Shown: piece by piece, positions 8,842 to 17,621 of the stretch | Numbering within the stretch: position 1 is the stretch's first letter | How the letters are laid out: each line of letters opens with the position of its first letter | Assembly: GCF_965243865.1 (NCBI RefSeq) | Contig: NZ_OZ251603.1 | Location: 3,224,001 to 3,288,000, forward strand | Source of the DNA: Hyphomicrobium_A sp965243865 | Lineage (GTDB): Bacteria; Pseudomonadota; Alphaproteobacteria; Rhizobiales; Hyphomicrobiaceae | Direction of reading: 5' to 3' | Length of the DNA stretch: 64,000 bases | The notes under the pieces: generated by a model | Told to the model about the DNA's origin: nothing | Database searches by the model: none | Seen by the model: only the letters and a program-made list of their open reading frames with translations | Program-made: the position numbers and the translations under genes

Positions 8842-9801
8842 CTACGCGCGCGCTGCCACCGTGGCAAGATCATCCTCGACCTGCCACGTGCCCGCGTGAC
8901 CACCCGCGTGCGCATGCTCCTTCAGCACCGCCTCGAACTCGCACCTTGGGATCGAGCGGAATCCCATAGCATCGATGGTCGTTGTGAAGTCCTTGCCGTC
9001 GTTCAGCACATAGCCCCACTTGGCAAGGTGATGATTCAGCGACGCAAAGCCCATCTTCGACGTGTTCGACCGCCGGCTGAACTGTGATTCCGTATAGAAC
9101 ACACGCCCGATCGAAATGCCGTAGCCGCCGCCGATGAGATCGCCGTCGGCGCTCCACACCTCGAACGAGTGCGCAACGCCGGTGTCATGCAGCGCCGCAT
9201 AGAGCGACATGATCTTCGGGGTCACCCAGGTGAGGCCCAGCGGCCGGCCCTTGCGCGGCTCGGCGCACGCTTGGATCACTTGATCGAACGCCTGATCGAA
9301 TGTGATGCGATAGTCCGTCTTGCGCATCTCGCGGCGCAGCCGCTTGGCGATGTGCTGCTCGGTGAGGAACAGCACCATGCGCTCCTGCCGCGTCCACCAC
9401 TTCAGCGGACCGATGTGGCACCACGGAAAGAACCCCTGACGCGCGGCCGAGACGATGCGCTCTGGCGTGATATCGCGGCACACGCCAGCGAAATTGGCCG
9501 GGCGCGCGTGAATCGTGGCTTCGATCGGCAGCCGCGTCCCGCCGCGCCAGATGTCCGCCGCCATCGCCTTCAGTAGAAAAGGCACCTCTGCAACGCGCTT
9601 TGGGTGCAACGCATAGGCCGTGCCCATGACCCACCGCAGCAGTTTTGCCTTCGGCGATTCATAAAAGTGCCTGGTCCCGCGCCCTTCGTCGGCGTCTTCC
9701 GCAATGATGTCCAGAAATGCTCCAGCGACGTTGGCCAAGGGATGCTCCTTCGAGAGACAAATGCGTGTCTTTTGGGGCCAGTCGTCAGCGGCCCGCGTCA
9801 T
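8842..9801 (-). CDS. Divergent leucyl/phenylalanyl-tRNA-protein transferase paralogue
   Basis: The 319-residue product has an N-terminal part of about 110 residues without clear homology, then an Aat-like fold: RQGFFPWCHIGPLKWW, TWVTPKIMSLYAALHDTGVA, HSFEVWSADGDLIGGGYG and FYTESQFSRRSNTSKMGF. Canonical Aat has GGLYG and FFGESMFS at these places and a DTQF-HL segment that is missing here, so substrate use may differ. A true aat lies at 19151-19831. The longer ORF reaches 9918; I prefer the ATG at 9801 but no good ribosome-binding site decides it. The GNAT-like fold makes another aminoacyl-tRNA-dependent transfer possible. Confidence 0.7.
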   Translation of the reverse strand: MTRAADDWPQKTRICLSKEHPLANVAGAFLDIIAEDADEGRGTRHFYESPKAKLLRWVMGTAYALHPKRVAEVPFLLKAMAADIWRGGTRLPIEATIHARPANFAGVCRDITPERIVSAARQGFFPWCHIGPLKWWTRQERMVLFLTEQHIAKRLRREMRKTDYRITFDQAFDQVIQACAEPRKGRPLGLTWVTPKIMSLYAALHDTGVAHSFEVWSADGDLIGGGYGISIGRVFYTESQFSRRSNTSKMGFASLNHHLAKWGYVLNDGKDFTTTIDAMGFRSIPRCEFEAVLKEHAHAGGHAGTWQVEDDLATVAARA

Positions 9802-9887
9802 TTCGAAGAAGACGAAACAAGACCCGTGCCACCTGCCTCGCGGAGTTGATCCCGACCGCCGCCAACGTGCGGGGAGCGCAGCTATGG

Positions 9888-11168
9888 TTAAGCGCCGGTA
9901 ACGGAGCGTCCCGCGCATGCCTCGGCGCGCCGAAGCAGTAGCGCTCGCTCGCGCGCATTCTGCGTCAGGCCGGCCGCGCGTTCGAACTCGACCCGCGCCT
10001 CTTCACACCGGCCGAGCTTCTCCAGCAGATCGCCGCGCACGCTCGGCAGCAGGTGATAGCCATTGAGGCTCGGCTCCGCGATCAGGGCATCGACAATTCT
10101 GAGTCCTGCCTCAGGCCCCATGTGCATCGACAGCGCCACCGCCCTGTTCAATTCGACCACCGGAGACGGCATCACCGCGCCGAGCCTGCCATAGAGCCCC
10201 ACGATGGCCGCCCAGTCGGTCTCTTCGGCCGTGCGCGCTCTTGCATGACACGACGCAATCGCGGCTTGGATGCCATAGGGCCCCAAGCCTTCGCCGAGAG
10301 ACTGCGCGCGGCTCAGCGCAGCCATTCCGCGCCGGATGAGCAACTGATCCCAGCGAGCACGATCCTGCGCGAGCAGCAGCACCGGCTCGCCGTCCGGTCC
10401 GCGGCGAGCGCCAAGTCGCGAGGCCTGCAGTTCCATCAGGCCGACGAGCCCGTGTACTTCCGGCTCGCCGTGCGGCAGCTCAGCAAGAATGCGCCCGATA
10501 CGCAGCGCCTCTTCGCACAGCTGCGGGCGCATCCAGTCATCGCCCGCCGTCGCTGCATAGCCTTCGTTGAAGATGAGATAGATCACGGCCAGCACCGATT
10601 GCAGCCGCTCGTTCAGCGCCTCTCCCCGCGGCGCTTCGAACGGCACACGGCGCTCGGAGAGCGTACGCTTCGCCCGCACGATGCGTTGCGCAATCGTCGG
10701 CTCCGGAACCAGGAACGCGCGCGCGATCTCCTCCGTCTTGAGACCGCCGATCAGCCGCAACGTCAACGCCACCTGCGCGTCCCGGCCGAGTACCGGATGG
10801 CACGAGATGAACATCAGCCGCAAAAGGTCATCGCCGATGTCGTCATCGAGCGCGGCATCGAGATCCGGCATCTGCGCGTCGCTCTCTGAGCCCAGCTCAG
10901 CTTGCAGCTCACCGTGCTTGGCGTCGATGAGCTTTGCGCGCCGGAACCGGTCGATGGCACGGTTCTTCGCGGCGGCCATCAGCCACGCGCCCGGCTTTTC
11001 GGGAATGCCCGACCGCGGCCATTGCTCCAGCGCCGCCAGCAGTGCGTCCTGCGCCAGTTCCTCGGCAACGCCGACATCGCGCACCATGCGCGTTAGGGCA
11101 GCAATGAGCTTCGCCTGCTCAATGCGAAACGTCGCTTCAATGGCGCTGTTGTGATCGGCAACCGTCAT
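9888..11168 (-). CDS. ECF42-type RNA polymerase sigma factor with C-terminal helical-repeat domain
   Basis: The 426-residue protein has sigma region 2 at about residues 10-80 (EELAQDALLAALEQW, then RAIDRFRR) and region 4 at about 125-180 (LRLIGGLKTEEIARAFLVPEPTIAQRIVRAKR). A helical C-terminal extension of about 230 residues follows (DUF6596, TPR-like). This long extension and the neighbouring DGPF/YCII genes are the hallmarks of group ECF42, which usually lacks an anti-sigma factor. Its targets are normally the linked DGPF genes, and both here carry matching promoter elements. The input signal is unknown. Confidence 0.9.
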   Translation of the reverse strand: MTVADHNSAIEATFRIEQAKLIAALTRMVRDVGVAEELAQDALLAALEQWPRSGIPEKPGAWLMAAAKNRAIDRFRRAKLIDAKHGELQAELGSESDAQMPDLDAALDDDIGDDLLRLMFISCHPVLGRDAQVALTLRLIGGLKTEEIARAFLVPEPTIAQRIVRAKRTLSERRVPFEAPRGEALNERLQSVLAVIYLIFNEGYAATAGDDWMRPQLCEEALRIGRILAELPHGEPEVHGLVGLMELQASRLGARRGPDGEPVLLLAQDRARWDQLLIRRGMAALSRAQSLGEGLGPYGIQAAIASCHARARTAEETDWAAIVGLYGRLGAVMPSPVVELNRAVALSMHMGPEAGLRIVDALIAEPSLNGYHLLPSVRGDLLEKLGRCEEARVEFERAAGLTQNARERALLLRRAEACAGRSVTGA

Positions 11169-11193
11169 GGCTGCCGATCACAGCATCATCGCC

Positions 11194-11222
11194 ATCCGCT
11201 AGCAAGAATGAGGCTAGCGGAT
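11194..11222 (-). repeat. Ten-base-pair perfect hairpin between DGPF gene and sigma gene
   Basis: ATCCGCTAGC at 11194-11203 pairs perfectly with GCTAGCGGAT at 11213-11222 across a nine-base loop. On the minus strand it covers the stop codon of the DGPF gene and ends 26 bases before the sigma gene start. It has no U tract, so it is more likely an mRNA processing or attenuation structure than a full terminator. Confidence 0.55.
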
Positions 11223-11630
11223 CGCCTGCGCGCTGGCGTCTGCCAACGCTTCGGCATCGGGGCAACCGTCGCCCTCGAACATCTGCCGCACTTCGGTTTC
11301 GCCCACCCAGTCCGGCCAGTGCTCTAGGTGCAGCTCCATGAAGCGGATGGCCAGCTCCATAGCTTCCTCACGGCTCGCCACCTCGAATATGGCAAAGCCG
11401 CCGATAAGCTCCTTGGCTTCCGTGAAAGGCCCGTCGGTTATCGCCAGCTTGCGTCCTTGCTGACGGACGCGGAAGCCGCCCACCGACGACGGCAGCAGGC
11501 CTCCCATTCCGACCATCACACCCGCTCGGGTCAGCTCTTCACCGAGCTTGCCCACTGCGTCCATCAGCGCCTGTGGCGGCGCGCTCATCCTGTTTTCTTC
11601 CGAGGACTTCACGATCGACATGAAGCGCAT
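11214..11630 (-). CDS. DGPF domain/YCII-related protein 1
   Basis: The 138-residue protein starts MRFMSIVKSSEEN and carries the family motif in LAITDGPFTEAKELIGGF near residue 65. YCII/DGPF proteins have a ferredoxin-like fold and are strongly linked to ECF sigma factors; no reaction is established for them. GGGAGAAG lies just before the chosen ATG at 11630, which fits better than the longer ORF reaching 11711. A TGTCGA-N17-CGACG element lies 53 bases upstream. It is followed after 45 bases by the sigma factor gene. Confidence 0.88.
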   Translation of the reverse strand: MRFMSIVKSSEENRMSAPPQALMDAVGKLGEELTRAGVMVGMGGLLPSSVGGFRVRQQGRKLAITDGPFTEAKELIGGFAIFEVASREEAMELAIRFMELHLEHWPDWVGETEVRQMFEGDGCPDAEALADASAQAIR

Positions 11631-11682
11631 CGTTCTTCTCCCATCGGTTGCAGCCAGCCGGGGTCCTCCGGCCCTATCGTCA

Positions 11683-11710
11683 CGTCGATCGGCACAGACG
11701 CAGATCGACA
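11683..11710 (-). promoter_or_regulatory. Putative ECF42 promoter before DGPF gene 1
   Basis: Read on the minus strand, TGTCGA (11710-11705) is followed after 17 bases by CGACG (11687-11683). The same two boxes at the same spacing precede the second DGPF gene. TGTCGA is the -35 element I recall for ECF42 sigma factors. The repeat is seen directly; the assignment is inferred. Confidence 0.6.
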
Positions 11711-11740
11711 ATTAGCTCCAGATTTTTTGCCCTGGGCGGT

Positions 11741-12151
11741 TCAGCTCTTGAGCTGCGCGTCGAGCCGGCGATGACGCTCGATCGCCTCGCTCTCACCGAA
11801 GTCTTCCAGCTCGAACAGCGGCCGGATCTCGATCTCGCTGTCGACCATGTGCGGGTTCGGGCAACGTTTGATCCACTCGACCGCCTCCGCCAGCGACTTG
11901 CACTGCAGCAGCCAGTAGCCGGCGATCAGCTCCTTGGTTTCCGTGAACGGCCCGTCGATCACCGTGCGTTTGTCGCCCGAAAAGCGCACGCGCGCGCCCT
12001 TGGCGCTAGGCTGCAGTCCGTTACCGTCCAGCATCACGCCGGCCTTCACCATCTCCTCATTGAACTTCCCCATCGCGTCGAGAAGCTCCTCCGAGGGCAT
12101 GACGCCGGCTTCAGAATCCTTTGTCGCCTTGACGAACACTATGAATCTCAT
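11741..12151 (-). CDS. DGPF domain/YCII-related protein 2
   Basis: The 136-residue protein starts MRFIVFVKATKDSEAGVMPS and carries RTVIDGPFTETKELIAGYW, the same DGPF motif as its downstream neighbour. The two look like diverged duplicates. The ATG at 12151 has GGGGAAGAAG at the right distance, so the extra residues of the longer ORF up to 12280 are probably not translated. It is the first gene of the minus-strand set DGPF2-DGPF1-sigma. A copy of the putative ECF42 promoter lies about 60 bases upstream. Function is unknown. Confidence 0.88.
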   Translation of the reverse strand: MRFIVFVKATKDSEAGVMPSEELLDAMGKFNEEMVKAGVMLDGNGLQPSAKGARVRFSGDKRTVIDGPFTETKELIAGYWLLQCKSLAEAVEWIKRCPNPHMVDSEIEIRPLFELEDFGESEAIERHRRLDAQLKS

Positions 12152-12210
12152 TGGCTTCTTCCCCTTTTGGCGGATTTTTTGAGCCCGGCGAATTCCCGGC
12201 TCTGACAGAA

Positions 12211-12238
12211 CGTCGAACGGGCGCCCCCAAGATCGACA
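12211..12238 (-). promoter_or_regulatory. Putative ECF42 promoter before DGPF gene 2
   Basis: On the minus strand TGTCGA (12238-12233) and CGACG (12215-12211) are separated by 17 bases, the same layout as at 11683-11710. Both copies also continue with TCT after the -35 box. The element lies in the divergent gap shared with guaA. Confidence 0.62.
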
Positions 12239-12360
12239 CGCCCGCACAACTTTTTTCGGGCAGCACCCGAATCGCCGCAAAATCGCGGCGCCAGCGCGCC
12301 TTGACGCTCCACCGGTCGGGTGATCTATGGGCCGCCTAGGGCCACAACCGCGGGGCTTTT

Positions 12361-13908
12361 GTGACCGATACCGTCCTCATCATCGATTTTGGCAGCCAGG
12401 TAACCCAGCTCATCGCGCGCCGCGTGCGCGAGGCCGGCGTCTACTCTGAGATCGTGCCGTTCAACCAGGCCGAAGCGGCGATGCAGCGCCTGCAGCCAAA
12501 GGCCCTCGTGCTGTCGGGTGGTCCGGCCTCGGTTACGGCCGAGGGCTCACCTCGCGCCCCGCAAGGCGTATTCGACAGCGGCCTGCCGATCCTCTCCATC
12601 TGCTACGGCCAGCAGACCACTGCCGTTCAGCTCGGCGGCACCGTCGAAGGCGGCCACCCGGCTGAGTTCGGCCGCGCCGAAGTTCTGATCAAGGAGCCGT
12701 CCGCCCTGTTCGACGGCATCTGGGAGGTCGGCAAGCGGTATCCCGTGTGGATGAGCCACGGCGACCGCGTCACGCGCATGCCCGAGGGCATCACTGTCAA
12801 GGCGACCAGCGAGAACGCTCCCTTCGCAGTAGCGACCGATGAGGCCCGCCGCATCTACACGACGATGTTCCACCCCGAGGTGGTGCACACGCCGGACGGT
12901 GCCAAGCTGCTCTCCAACTTTGTGCACAAGATCGCCGGTCTCAAGAACGACTGGACCATGGCGCACTTCCGCTCATCCGAGATCGACAAGATCCGCAAGC
13001 AGGTCGGCGGCGCGCGCGTGATCTCCGGCCTCTCCGGCGGCGTCGATTCGGCCGTTGCATCCGTGCTCATCCACGAGGCGATCGGCGATCAGCTCACCTG
13101 CATCTTCGTCGACCACGGTCTCATGCGCCAGAACGAGGCTGCCGAGGTCGTCAGCCTGTTCCGTGAGCACTACAACATTCCGCTCGTCCACGTTGACGCC
13201 AAGGATCGCTTTCTCTCAGCGCTTGCCGGCAAATCGGACCCCGAGCAGAAGCGCAAGATCATCGGCGGCCTCTTCATCGACGTGTTCGAGGAAGAAGCCA
13301 GAAAGCTCGGCGGCGCTGACTTCCTCGCGCAAGGCACGCTCTATCCCGACGTGATCGAAAGCGTCTCCTTCACCGGCGGCCCATCGGTGACGATCAAATC
13401 GCACCACAACGTCGGCGGCCTGCCCGAGCGCATGAATCTGAAGCTCGTGGAGCCGCTGCGCGAACTCTTCAAGGACGAAGTGCGCGCGCTCGGCCGCGAG
13501 CTTGGCCTGCCCGAAAGCTTCGTCGGCCGCCATCCGTTCCCCGGCCCCGGCCTCGCCATTCGCATCCCCGGCGAGATCACCGAGGAGAAGCTGAACATTC
13601 TGCGCCAGGCCGACGCGATCTATCTGGATGAGATCCGCAAGGCCGGCCTTTACGACAAGATCTGGCAGGCCTTTGCCGTGCTGCTGCCGGTGCGCACCGT
13701 CGGCGTGATGGGCGACGCACGCACCTACGATTTCGTCTGCGCTCTGCGCGCCGTGACGTCCACCGACGGCATGACCGCCGACTATTACGACTTCCCGCAT
13801 TCGTTCCTGGGGCCGACCGCGACGCGCATCATCAACGAGGTGCGCGGCATCAACCGCGTCGTCTACGACATCACCTCCAAGCCCCCCGGCACCATCGAGT
13901 GGGAGTGA
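12361..13908 (+). CDS. guaA: GMP synthase (glutamine-hydrolysing)
   Basis: GuaA aminates XMP to GMP using glutamine and ATP. The 515-residue protein has an N-terminal class I glutamine amidotransferase (about 1-195) with nucleophile Cys81 in SICYGQQT and the His171/Glu173 pair in MFHPEVV. The ATP-pyrophosphatase domain has the PP-loop GLSGGVDSAVAS near residue 223, and the C-terminal dimerisation domain ends KPPGTIEWE. The start is GTG; upstream bases are C-rich with no strong ribosome-binding site. All catalytic residues are present. Confidence 0.98.
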   Translation: MTDTVLIIDFGSQVTQLIARRVREAGVYSEIVPFNQAEAAMQRLQPKALVLSGGPASVTAEGSPRAPQGVFDSGLPILSICYGQQTTAVQLGGTVEGGHPAEFGRAEVLIKEPSALFDGIWEVGKRYPVWMSHGDRVTRMPEGITVKATSENAPFAVATDEARRIYTTMFHPEVVHTPDGAKLLSNFVHKIAGLKNDWTMAHFRSSEIDKIRKQVGGARVISGLSGGVDSAVASVLIHEAIGDQLTCIFVDHGLMRQNEAAEVVSLFREHYNIPLVHVDAKDRFLSALAGKSDPEQKRKIIGGLFIDVFEEEARKLGGADFLAQGTLYPDVIESVSFTGGPSVTIKSHHNVGGLPERMNLKLVEPLRELFKDEVRALGRELGLPESFVGRHPFPGPGLAIRIPGEITEEKLNILRQADAIYLDEIRKAGLYDKIWQAFAVLLPVRTVGVMGDARTYDFVCALRAVTSTDGMTADYYDFPHSFLGPTATRIINEVRGINRVVYDITSKPPGTIEWE

Positions 13909-13916
13909 GCCTGAAA

Positions 13917-14270
13917 ATGGCCATCACCATCTACGGCATCCCCAACTGCGACACGATGAAGAAGGCGCGCACCTGGCTCGACGAGCACGGCGTCGCCTAT
14001 GACTTCCACGACTACAAGAAGGCCGGCATCGACCGCGAGCGGCTCGAAGCGTGGTCCAAGAAGGTCGGCTGGGAGACGCTGCTCAATCGCGCGGGCACCA
14101 CGTTTCGCAAGCTCCCCGACGCCGACAAGCAGGGCCTCACCGAAAAGAAGGCCATCACGCTGATGCAGGCGCAGCCATCGCTCATCAAGCGCCCGGTGCT
14201 CGACCTCGGCCGCGGCAAGCTGCTCGTCGGCTTCAAGCCCGAAGTCTACGCCGAAGCCTTCGAGCGCTAA
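13917..14270 (+). CDS. ArsC/Spx-family reductase-like protein (YffB type)
   Basis: The 117-residue protein has the thioredoxin-like ArsC fold with ITIYGIPNCDTMKKARTWL at its start. The single Cys of NCDT takes the place of the ArsC nucleophile, and KRPVLDLGRGKLLVGF lies at the end. This subgroup (E. coli YffB) is annotated as arsenate reductase-like but probably reduces another, glutathione-linked substrate. The ATG at 13917 lies nine bases after the guaA stop; an upstream GTG at 13899 inside guaA is less likely. It probably shares the guaA transcript. Confidence 0.85.
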   Translation: MAITIYGIPNCDTMKKARTWLDEHGVAYDFHDYKKAGIDRERLEAWSKKVGWETLLNRAGTTFRKLPDADKQGLTEKKAITLMQAQPSLIKRPVLDLGRGKLLVGFKPEVYAEAFER

Positions 14271-14279
14271 TCGCTTAGT

Positions 14280-15629
14280 TCAACGCATCGCGAACAGCTC
14301 CTGATGGAACTGCGCCGCAACGTTGAAACCGTGAGCCGCGAAATCCTGCCGCAACGCGTCACCAAACCCCGGCGGCCCGCAGAACCAGATGCTCGCCTCG
14401 CGCCACTGGGGAACCTCGGCGCGAATCCGCTCTCCGCTCAACAATCCATCGCGCGCATCGAGAAGGATGTGCAGGCGTACATTCGCGGCTGCCGCGTCGG
14501 CCTTGAGCTTCTCGAATGCCACTTCATCGTATTCTGCAGACGCATGGAAAAGATCGACCTCAGGATTCGCCGGCGAGTTGGCGGCGCTCGCCGCCCTGTG
14601 CTTCATCTTGGCGATGAACGGCGTGATGCCGACGCCGCCGCCGATCCAGATCTGACGCTTCAGGTCGTCCTCGAAGGTGAAGCACCCGTACGGTCCCTCG
14701 AGCTTCACGCTCTGCCCTACGCGTAGCTTGTCGCGCAGGCGCCGGGTGTGATCCCCAAGCTCCTTCGTGATGAAGGTGATGTGGCGGCTGCCCGCGGTCC
14801 ACTCGGACGCAATGGTATAGGGATGCGGCCCCTCGGAAGGGTCCGACGTCGCAAAGGCAAACTGTCCTGGCTTATGGCCGGGCCAGCCATCGGGCACGTC
14901 TATTCGGGTTTCCAGTGCCCGCACGCCTGGATAGTACTGCAGCGAAGCGATCTTTCCCTCGATCTGCCGGTCACTGCCGACGCGGCGCAGCAGCACCACG
15001 ACGGCTGCGTAAACGCCGCCTGCGAGCAGCGGAATGAGCACGATCCCGATCGGCGACGTCCAGTAGCTGAACTTCAGCAGCACCACCGAGTGAAACACCA
15101 GCACGAGATACGCAATCGCCAGCAGGCGATGCGTCTTGCAAAATATCCAGTAGGGAAAGCGCTTGATCAGCGCGAGCGCGATGAGAAGCACGGCGGCATA
15201 GAACGCCCACTCGCCCAGCCCCTCGGCCGCGCCGCGCATGCCCGCGAGAAACTGTTCCACCGGATTGTCGATCGGCGGCCGCGGGCCGCGCGTTGGGCGT
15301 TCTAGCAAGCCCCAGCCGACCGCCCACTTCGGCCCCTTGGCCCACAGAAAGTGCACGATACCGACCACGAGCGCGGAGATACCCAGCCACTTGTGCAGGC
15401 GGTACATCTTGTCGAGCCCGCCAAGATGAGGCTCGACCGAGCGCGGGCGAAGCGCCAGCAGCATCGCAACGCTCATCAAGGCGATGGCGAGAAAGCCGCT
15501 CAATTGAATTGCTGGCCGTCGAACCTCGAAAAGACCCGCAGCCTCTTTGAACGCCCACGGATCGGCGATCAGCCAGACGGCGGCACAAATGGCCAGGATG
15601 AGGATCAGTGCGCGCTTGATCTTATGCAT
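14280..15629 (-). CDS. Ferric reductase-like transmembrane flavoprotein
   Basis: The 449-residue protein has six or so hydrophobic segments in its first 240 residues, with likely haem ligands in RLHKWLGISALVVGIVHFLW and KTHRLLAIAYLVLVFHS. A cytoplasmic FAD/NAD(P)H module follows: the FAD motif HPYTIASEW, the GxGxT-type IGGGVGITPFIAKM, and the C-terminal WFCGPPGFGDALRQ. This is the COG4097 type, which moves electrons from NAD(P)H across the membrane, often to Fe(III); the acceptor here is unknown. Start ATG 15629 has AAGAAGG upstream; an in-frame ATG at 15701 adds 24 charged residues. Confidence 0.88.
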   Translation of the reverse strand: MHKIKRALILILAICAAVWLIADPWAFKEAAGLFEVRRPAIQLSGFLAIALMSVAMLLALRPRSVEPHLGGLDKMYRLHKWLGISALVVGIVHFLWAKGPKWAVGWGLLERPTRGPRPPIDNPVEQFLAGMRGAAEGLGEWAFYAAVLLIALALIKRFPYWIFCKTHRLLAIAYLVLVFHSVVLLKFSYWTSPIGIVLIPLLAGGVYAAVVVLLRRVGSDRQIEGKIASLQYYPGVRALETRIDVPDGWPGHKPGQFAFATSDPSEGPHPYTIASEWTAGSRHITFITKELGDHTRRLRDKLRVGQSVKLEGPYGCFTFEDDLKRQIWIGGGVGITPFIAKMKHRAASAANSPANPEVDLFHASAEYDEVAFEKLKADAAAANVRLHILLDARDGLLSGERIRAEVPQWREASIWFCGPPGFGDALRQDFAAHGFNVAAQFHQELFAMR

Positions 15630-15795
15630 GACGCCTTCTTGGTGGGGCAGCTCTTGAGCAAGCTCGAATTTGCGAGCGCGCTCGTCGTTGACCTGAATCA
15701 ATGATATGCGCTGGCGTCATAGCTGACGCTCCATCGCGTGGCCAATTCACGGTATCGTCCGCGCCGCGCCGGCAATACGCACGCGGTCACCCTGT

Positions 15796-16827
15796 TCAGC
15801 CGACGAGATCGCGCACCATCGGAGCGACATTGCTGCCGTAGAGCTCAATGCAGCGCATCAGCTTCTCGTGCGGCAGCATGCCTGCGCTATATTTGAGATC
15901 GAAGCGCGTCGCGCCGATCGCCTTTACCGTCGCCGCAATTTTCCGCGCCACCGTCTCCGACGCCCCGACATACAGCGAGCCGCGGGCGATCTCGAGATCA
16001 TACTCAGCCCGCTGCATCGGCGGCCACCCGCGCTCGGCGCCGATCTGATCGCGCATGCGCTTGTAGTCCGGCCAGAACTCCTCGCGCGCCTGCTCATCGC
16101 TGGAAGCGACGTAGCCCGGCGAATGCACGCCGATCGGCAACTCCGGTTGCCCGAATTCGCCCAGCGAAGCACGATAGAGCTCGGCGTAAGGTTGGAAGCG
16201 CTTCGGATCGCCGCCGATGATCGCCAGCATCATCGGCAATCCGTATCGCGCCGTGCGCACCACAGACTCCGGACTGCCGCCGACGCCGATCCACGTCTTC
16301 AGCGTCCCGCTCTCCGTTTGCGGAAACACGCGCTGCCCCGTGAGCGGCGCCCGCGTATCCCCGCGCCACGTCACCGTCTCTTCACGCAGCAGCTTGACGA
16401 ACAGGTCGAGCTTCTCTGCGAACAGCTTGTCGTACTGATCGAGCGCGTAGCCGAACAGCGGAAACGACTCCGTGAACGAGCCACGGCCCAGCATCACCTC
16501 CGCACGTCCGTTCGAAGCCGCATCCAAGGTCGCAAAGCGCTGGAACACGCGCACCGGATCGTCCGAGCTCAGCACCGTCACCGCCGATCCGAGCCGGATG
16601 CGCTGCGTCCGTGCCGCAATCGCCGCCAGCACCACATCGGGTGCCGAGATTGCAAAGTCCGCACGGTGATGCTCGCCGACGCCGAAGAAATCGAGCCCGA
16701 CTTCATCGGCCAGCACGCCCTCCGCGATGACGTTGCGGATCACCTGAGCATGCGGCAGTTCCCGCCCATCGGCGCCGCGCGTGACGTCGCCGAAAGTATC
16801 GAGCCCCAGTTCCAGAGTTTGTGCCAT
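15796..16827 (-). CDS. LLM class flavin-dependent oxidoreductase
   Basis: The 343-residue protein is a bacterial luciferase-like TIM barrel. It shows LDFFGVGEHHRADFAISAPD near residue 50, RIRLGSAVTVLSSDDPVRVF near 78, and EVMLGRGSFTESFPLFGY near 112. Members use FMNH2 or F420 for varied oxidations, and the substrate cannot be told from sequence. A GTG two codons earlier (16833) is a rival start. It stands between the ferric reductase and haloacid dehalogenase genes on the same strand but with gaps, so operon membership is uncertain. Confidence 0.9.
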   Translation of the reverse strand: MAQTLELGLDTFGDVTRGADGRELPHAQVIRNVIAEGVLADEVGLDFFGVGEHHRADFAISAPDVVLAAIAARTQRIRLGSAVTVLSSDDPVRVFQRFATLDAASNGRAEVMLGRGSFTESFPLFGYALDQYDKLFAEKLDLFVKLLREETVTWRGDTRAPLTGQRVFPQTESGTLKTWIGVGGSPESVVRTARYGLPMMLAIIGGDPKRFQPYAELYRASLGEFGQPELPIGVHSPGYVASSDEQAREEFWPDYKRMRDQIGAERGWPPMQRAEYDLEIARGSLYVGASETVARKIAATVKAIGATRFDLKYSAGMLPHEKLMRCIELYGSNVAPMVRDLVG

Positions 16828-16915
16828 GCGCACCCGCTTCTTGATGCTTCAGAAGCGGGGAAGGTGGGCTCGCCAGTCCCGAACGTCCAGAGGGTGCGCC
16901 AAATGCGCAGGTTGC

Positions 16916-17605
16916 CTACTGCGCCACCGGCGTCAGCAATTCCGGCAGCTCCGACAGTGTGCGGATCTCGAAATCGGGCGCGCCGGGGAGGCGCTCGGCT
17001 CGGTGCCCATAGCGATTGCACCAGGCTACGTGGAACCCGAAGTTGGATGCTCCATAGGCATCCCATGCGTTCGACGACTGGAACGACACTTCTTTGGCCT
17101 TGAGACCCAAGGTCTCGAGGCCATACTCGTAGACCCGCGGATGCGGCTTGAACACCTTCACCGCATCGACCGACATGACGACGTCGAACAGGTCGGTGAG
17201 CCCCGCCGCCCGCACGGCCGAATCCAGCATCTTCGTCGAGCCGTTGGAGAGAACCGCCGTCTTGAAGCCGGCCTTGCGCAACTGCGCCAGCACGCTCGGC
17301 ACCTCGGGGAACGGAGCCGGCGTCAGATACAACTCCATCAGCTTCGCGTGCAACTCGGGCGAGGAGATGTCCAGTGTGTCGAGAGCGAAATCGAGAGCGT
17401 CGGCGGTCACCTGCCAGAAGTCGGCAAAGTCTCCCTGCAGCGAGCGCAGCCAAGTGTACTGCAACTGCTTCTCGCGCCAAAGTGGCGTCAGCACCGACAG
17501 CTTCTGGTCCGGCACATCCTGGCATCGCGCCGCCGCTGAGGCGAAGTCGAATAGGGTGCCGTAAGCGTCGAAGACGCAGGCCTTGATGCCGTCCAGTCGC
17601 TTCAC
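16916..17605 (-). CDS. Haloacid dehalogenase, type II
   Basis: The 229-residue HAD-fold protein has the nucleophile Asp in ACVFDAYGTLFDFASA, motif II in AVLSNGSTKML, the Lys of VFKPHPRVYEYGLE, and SSNAWDAYGASNFGF. This set is characteristic of L-2-haloacid dehalogenases, which hydrolyse L-2-halo acids to D-2-hydroxy acids. I chose the GTG at 17605 because GGGAG lies ten bases upstream and because it clears the ybaK stop by 16 bases; a longer ORF would overlap ybaK. It is probably co-transcribed with ybaK and the GNAT gene. Confidence 0.88.
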   Translation of the reverse strand: MKRLDGIKACVFDAYGTLFDFASAAARCQDVPDQKLSVLTPLWREKQLQYTWLRSLQGDFADFWQVTADALDFALDTLDISSPELHAKLMELYLTPAPFPEVPSVLAQLRKAGFKTAVLSNGSTKMLDSAVRAAGLTDLFDVVMSVDAVKVFKPHPRVYEYGLETLGLKAKEVSFQSSNAWDAYGASNFGFHVAWCNRYGHRAERLPGAPDFEIRTLSELPELLTPVAQ

Positions 17606-17621
17606 TTCAGCGTTCTCCCGT

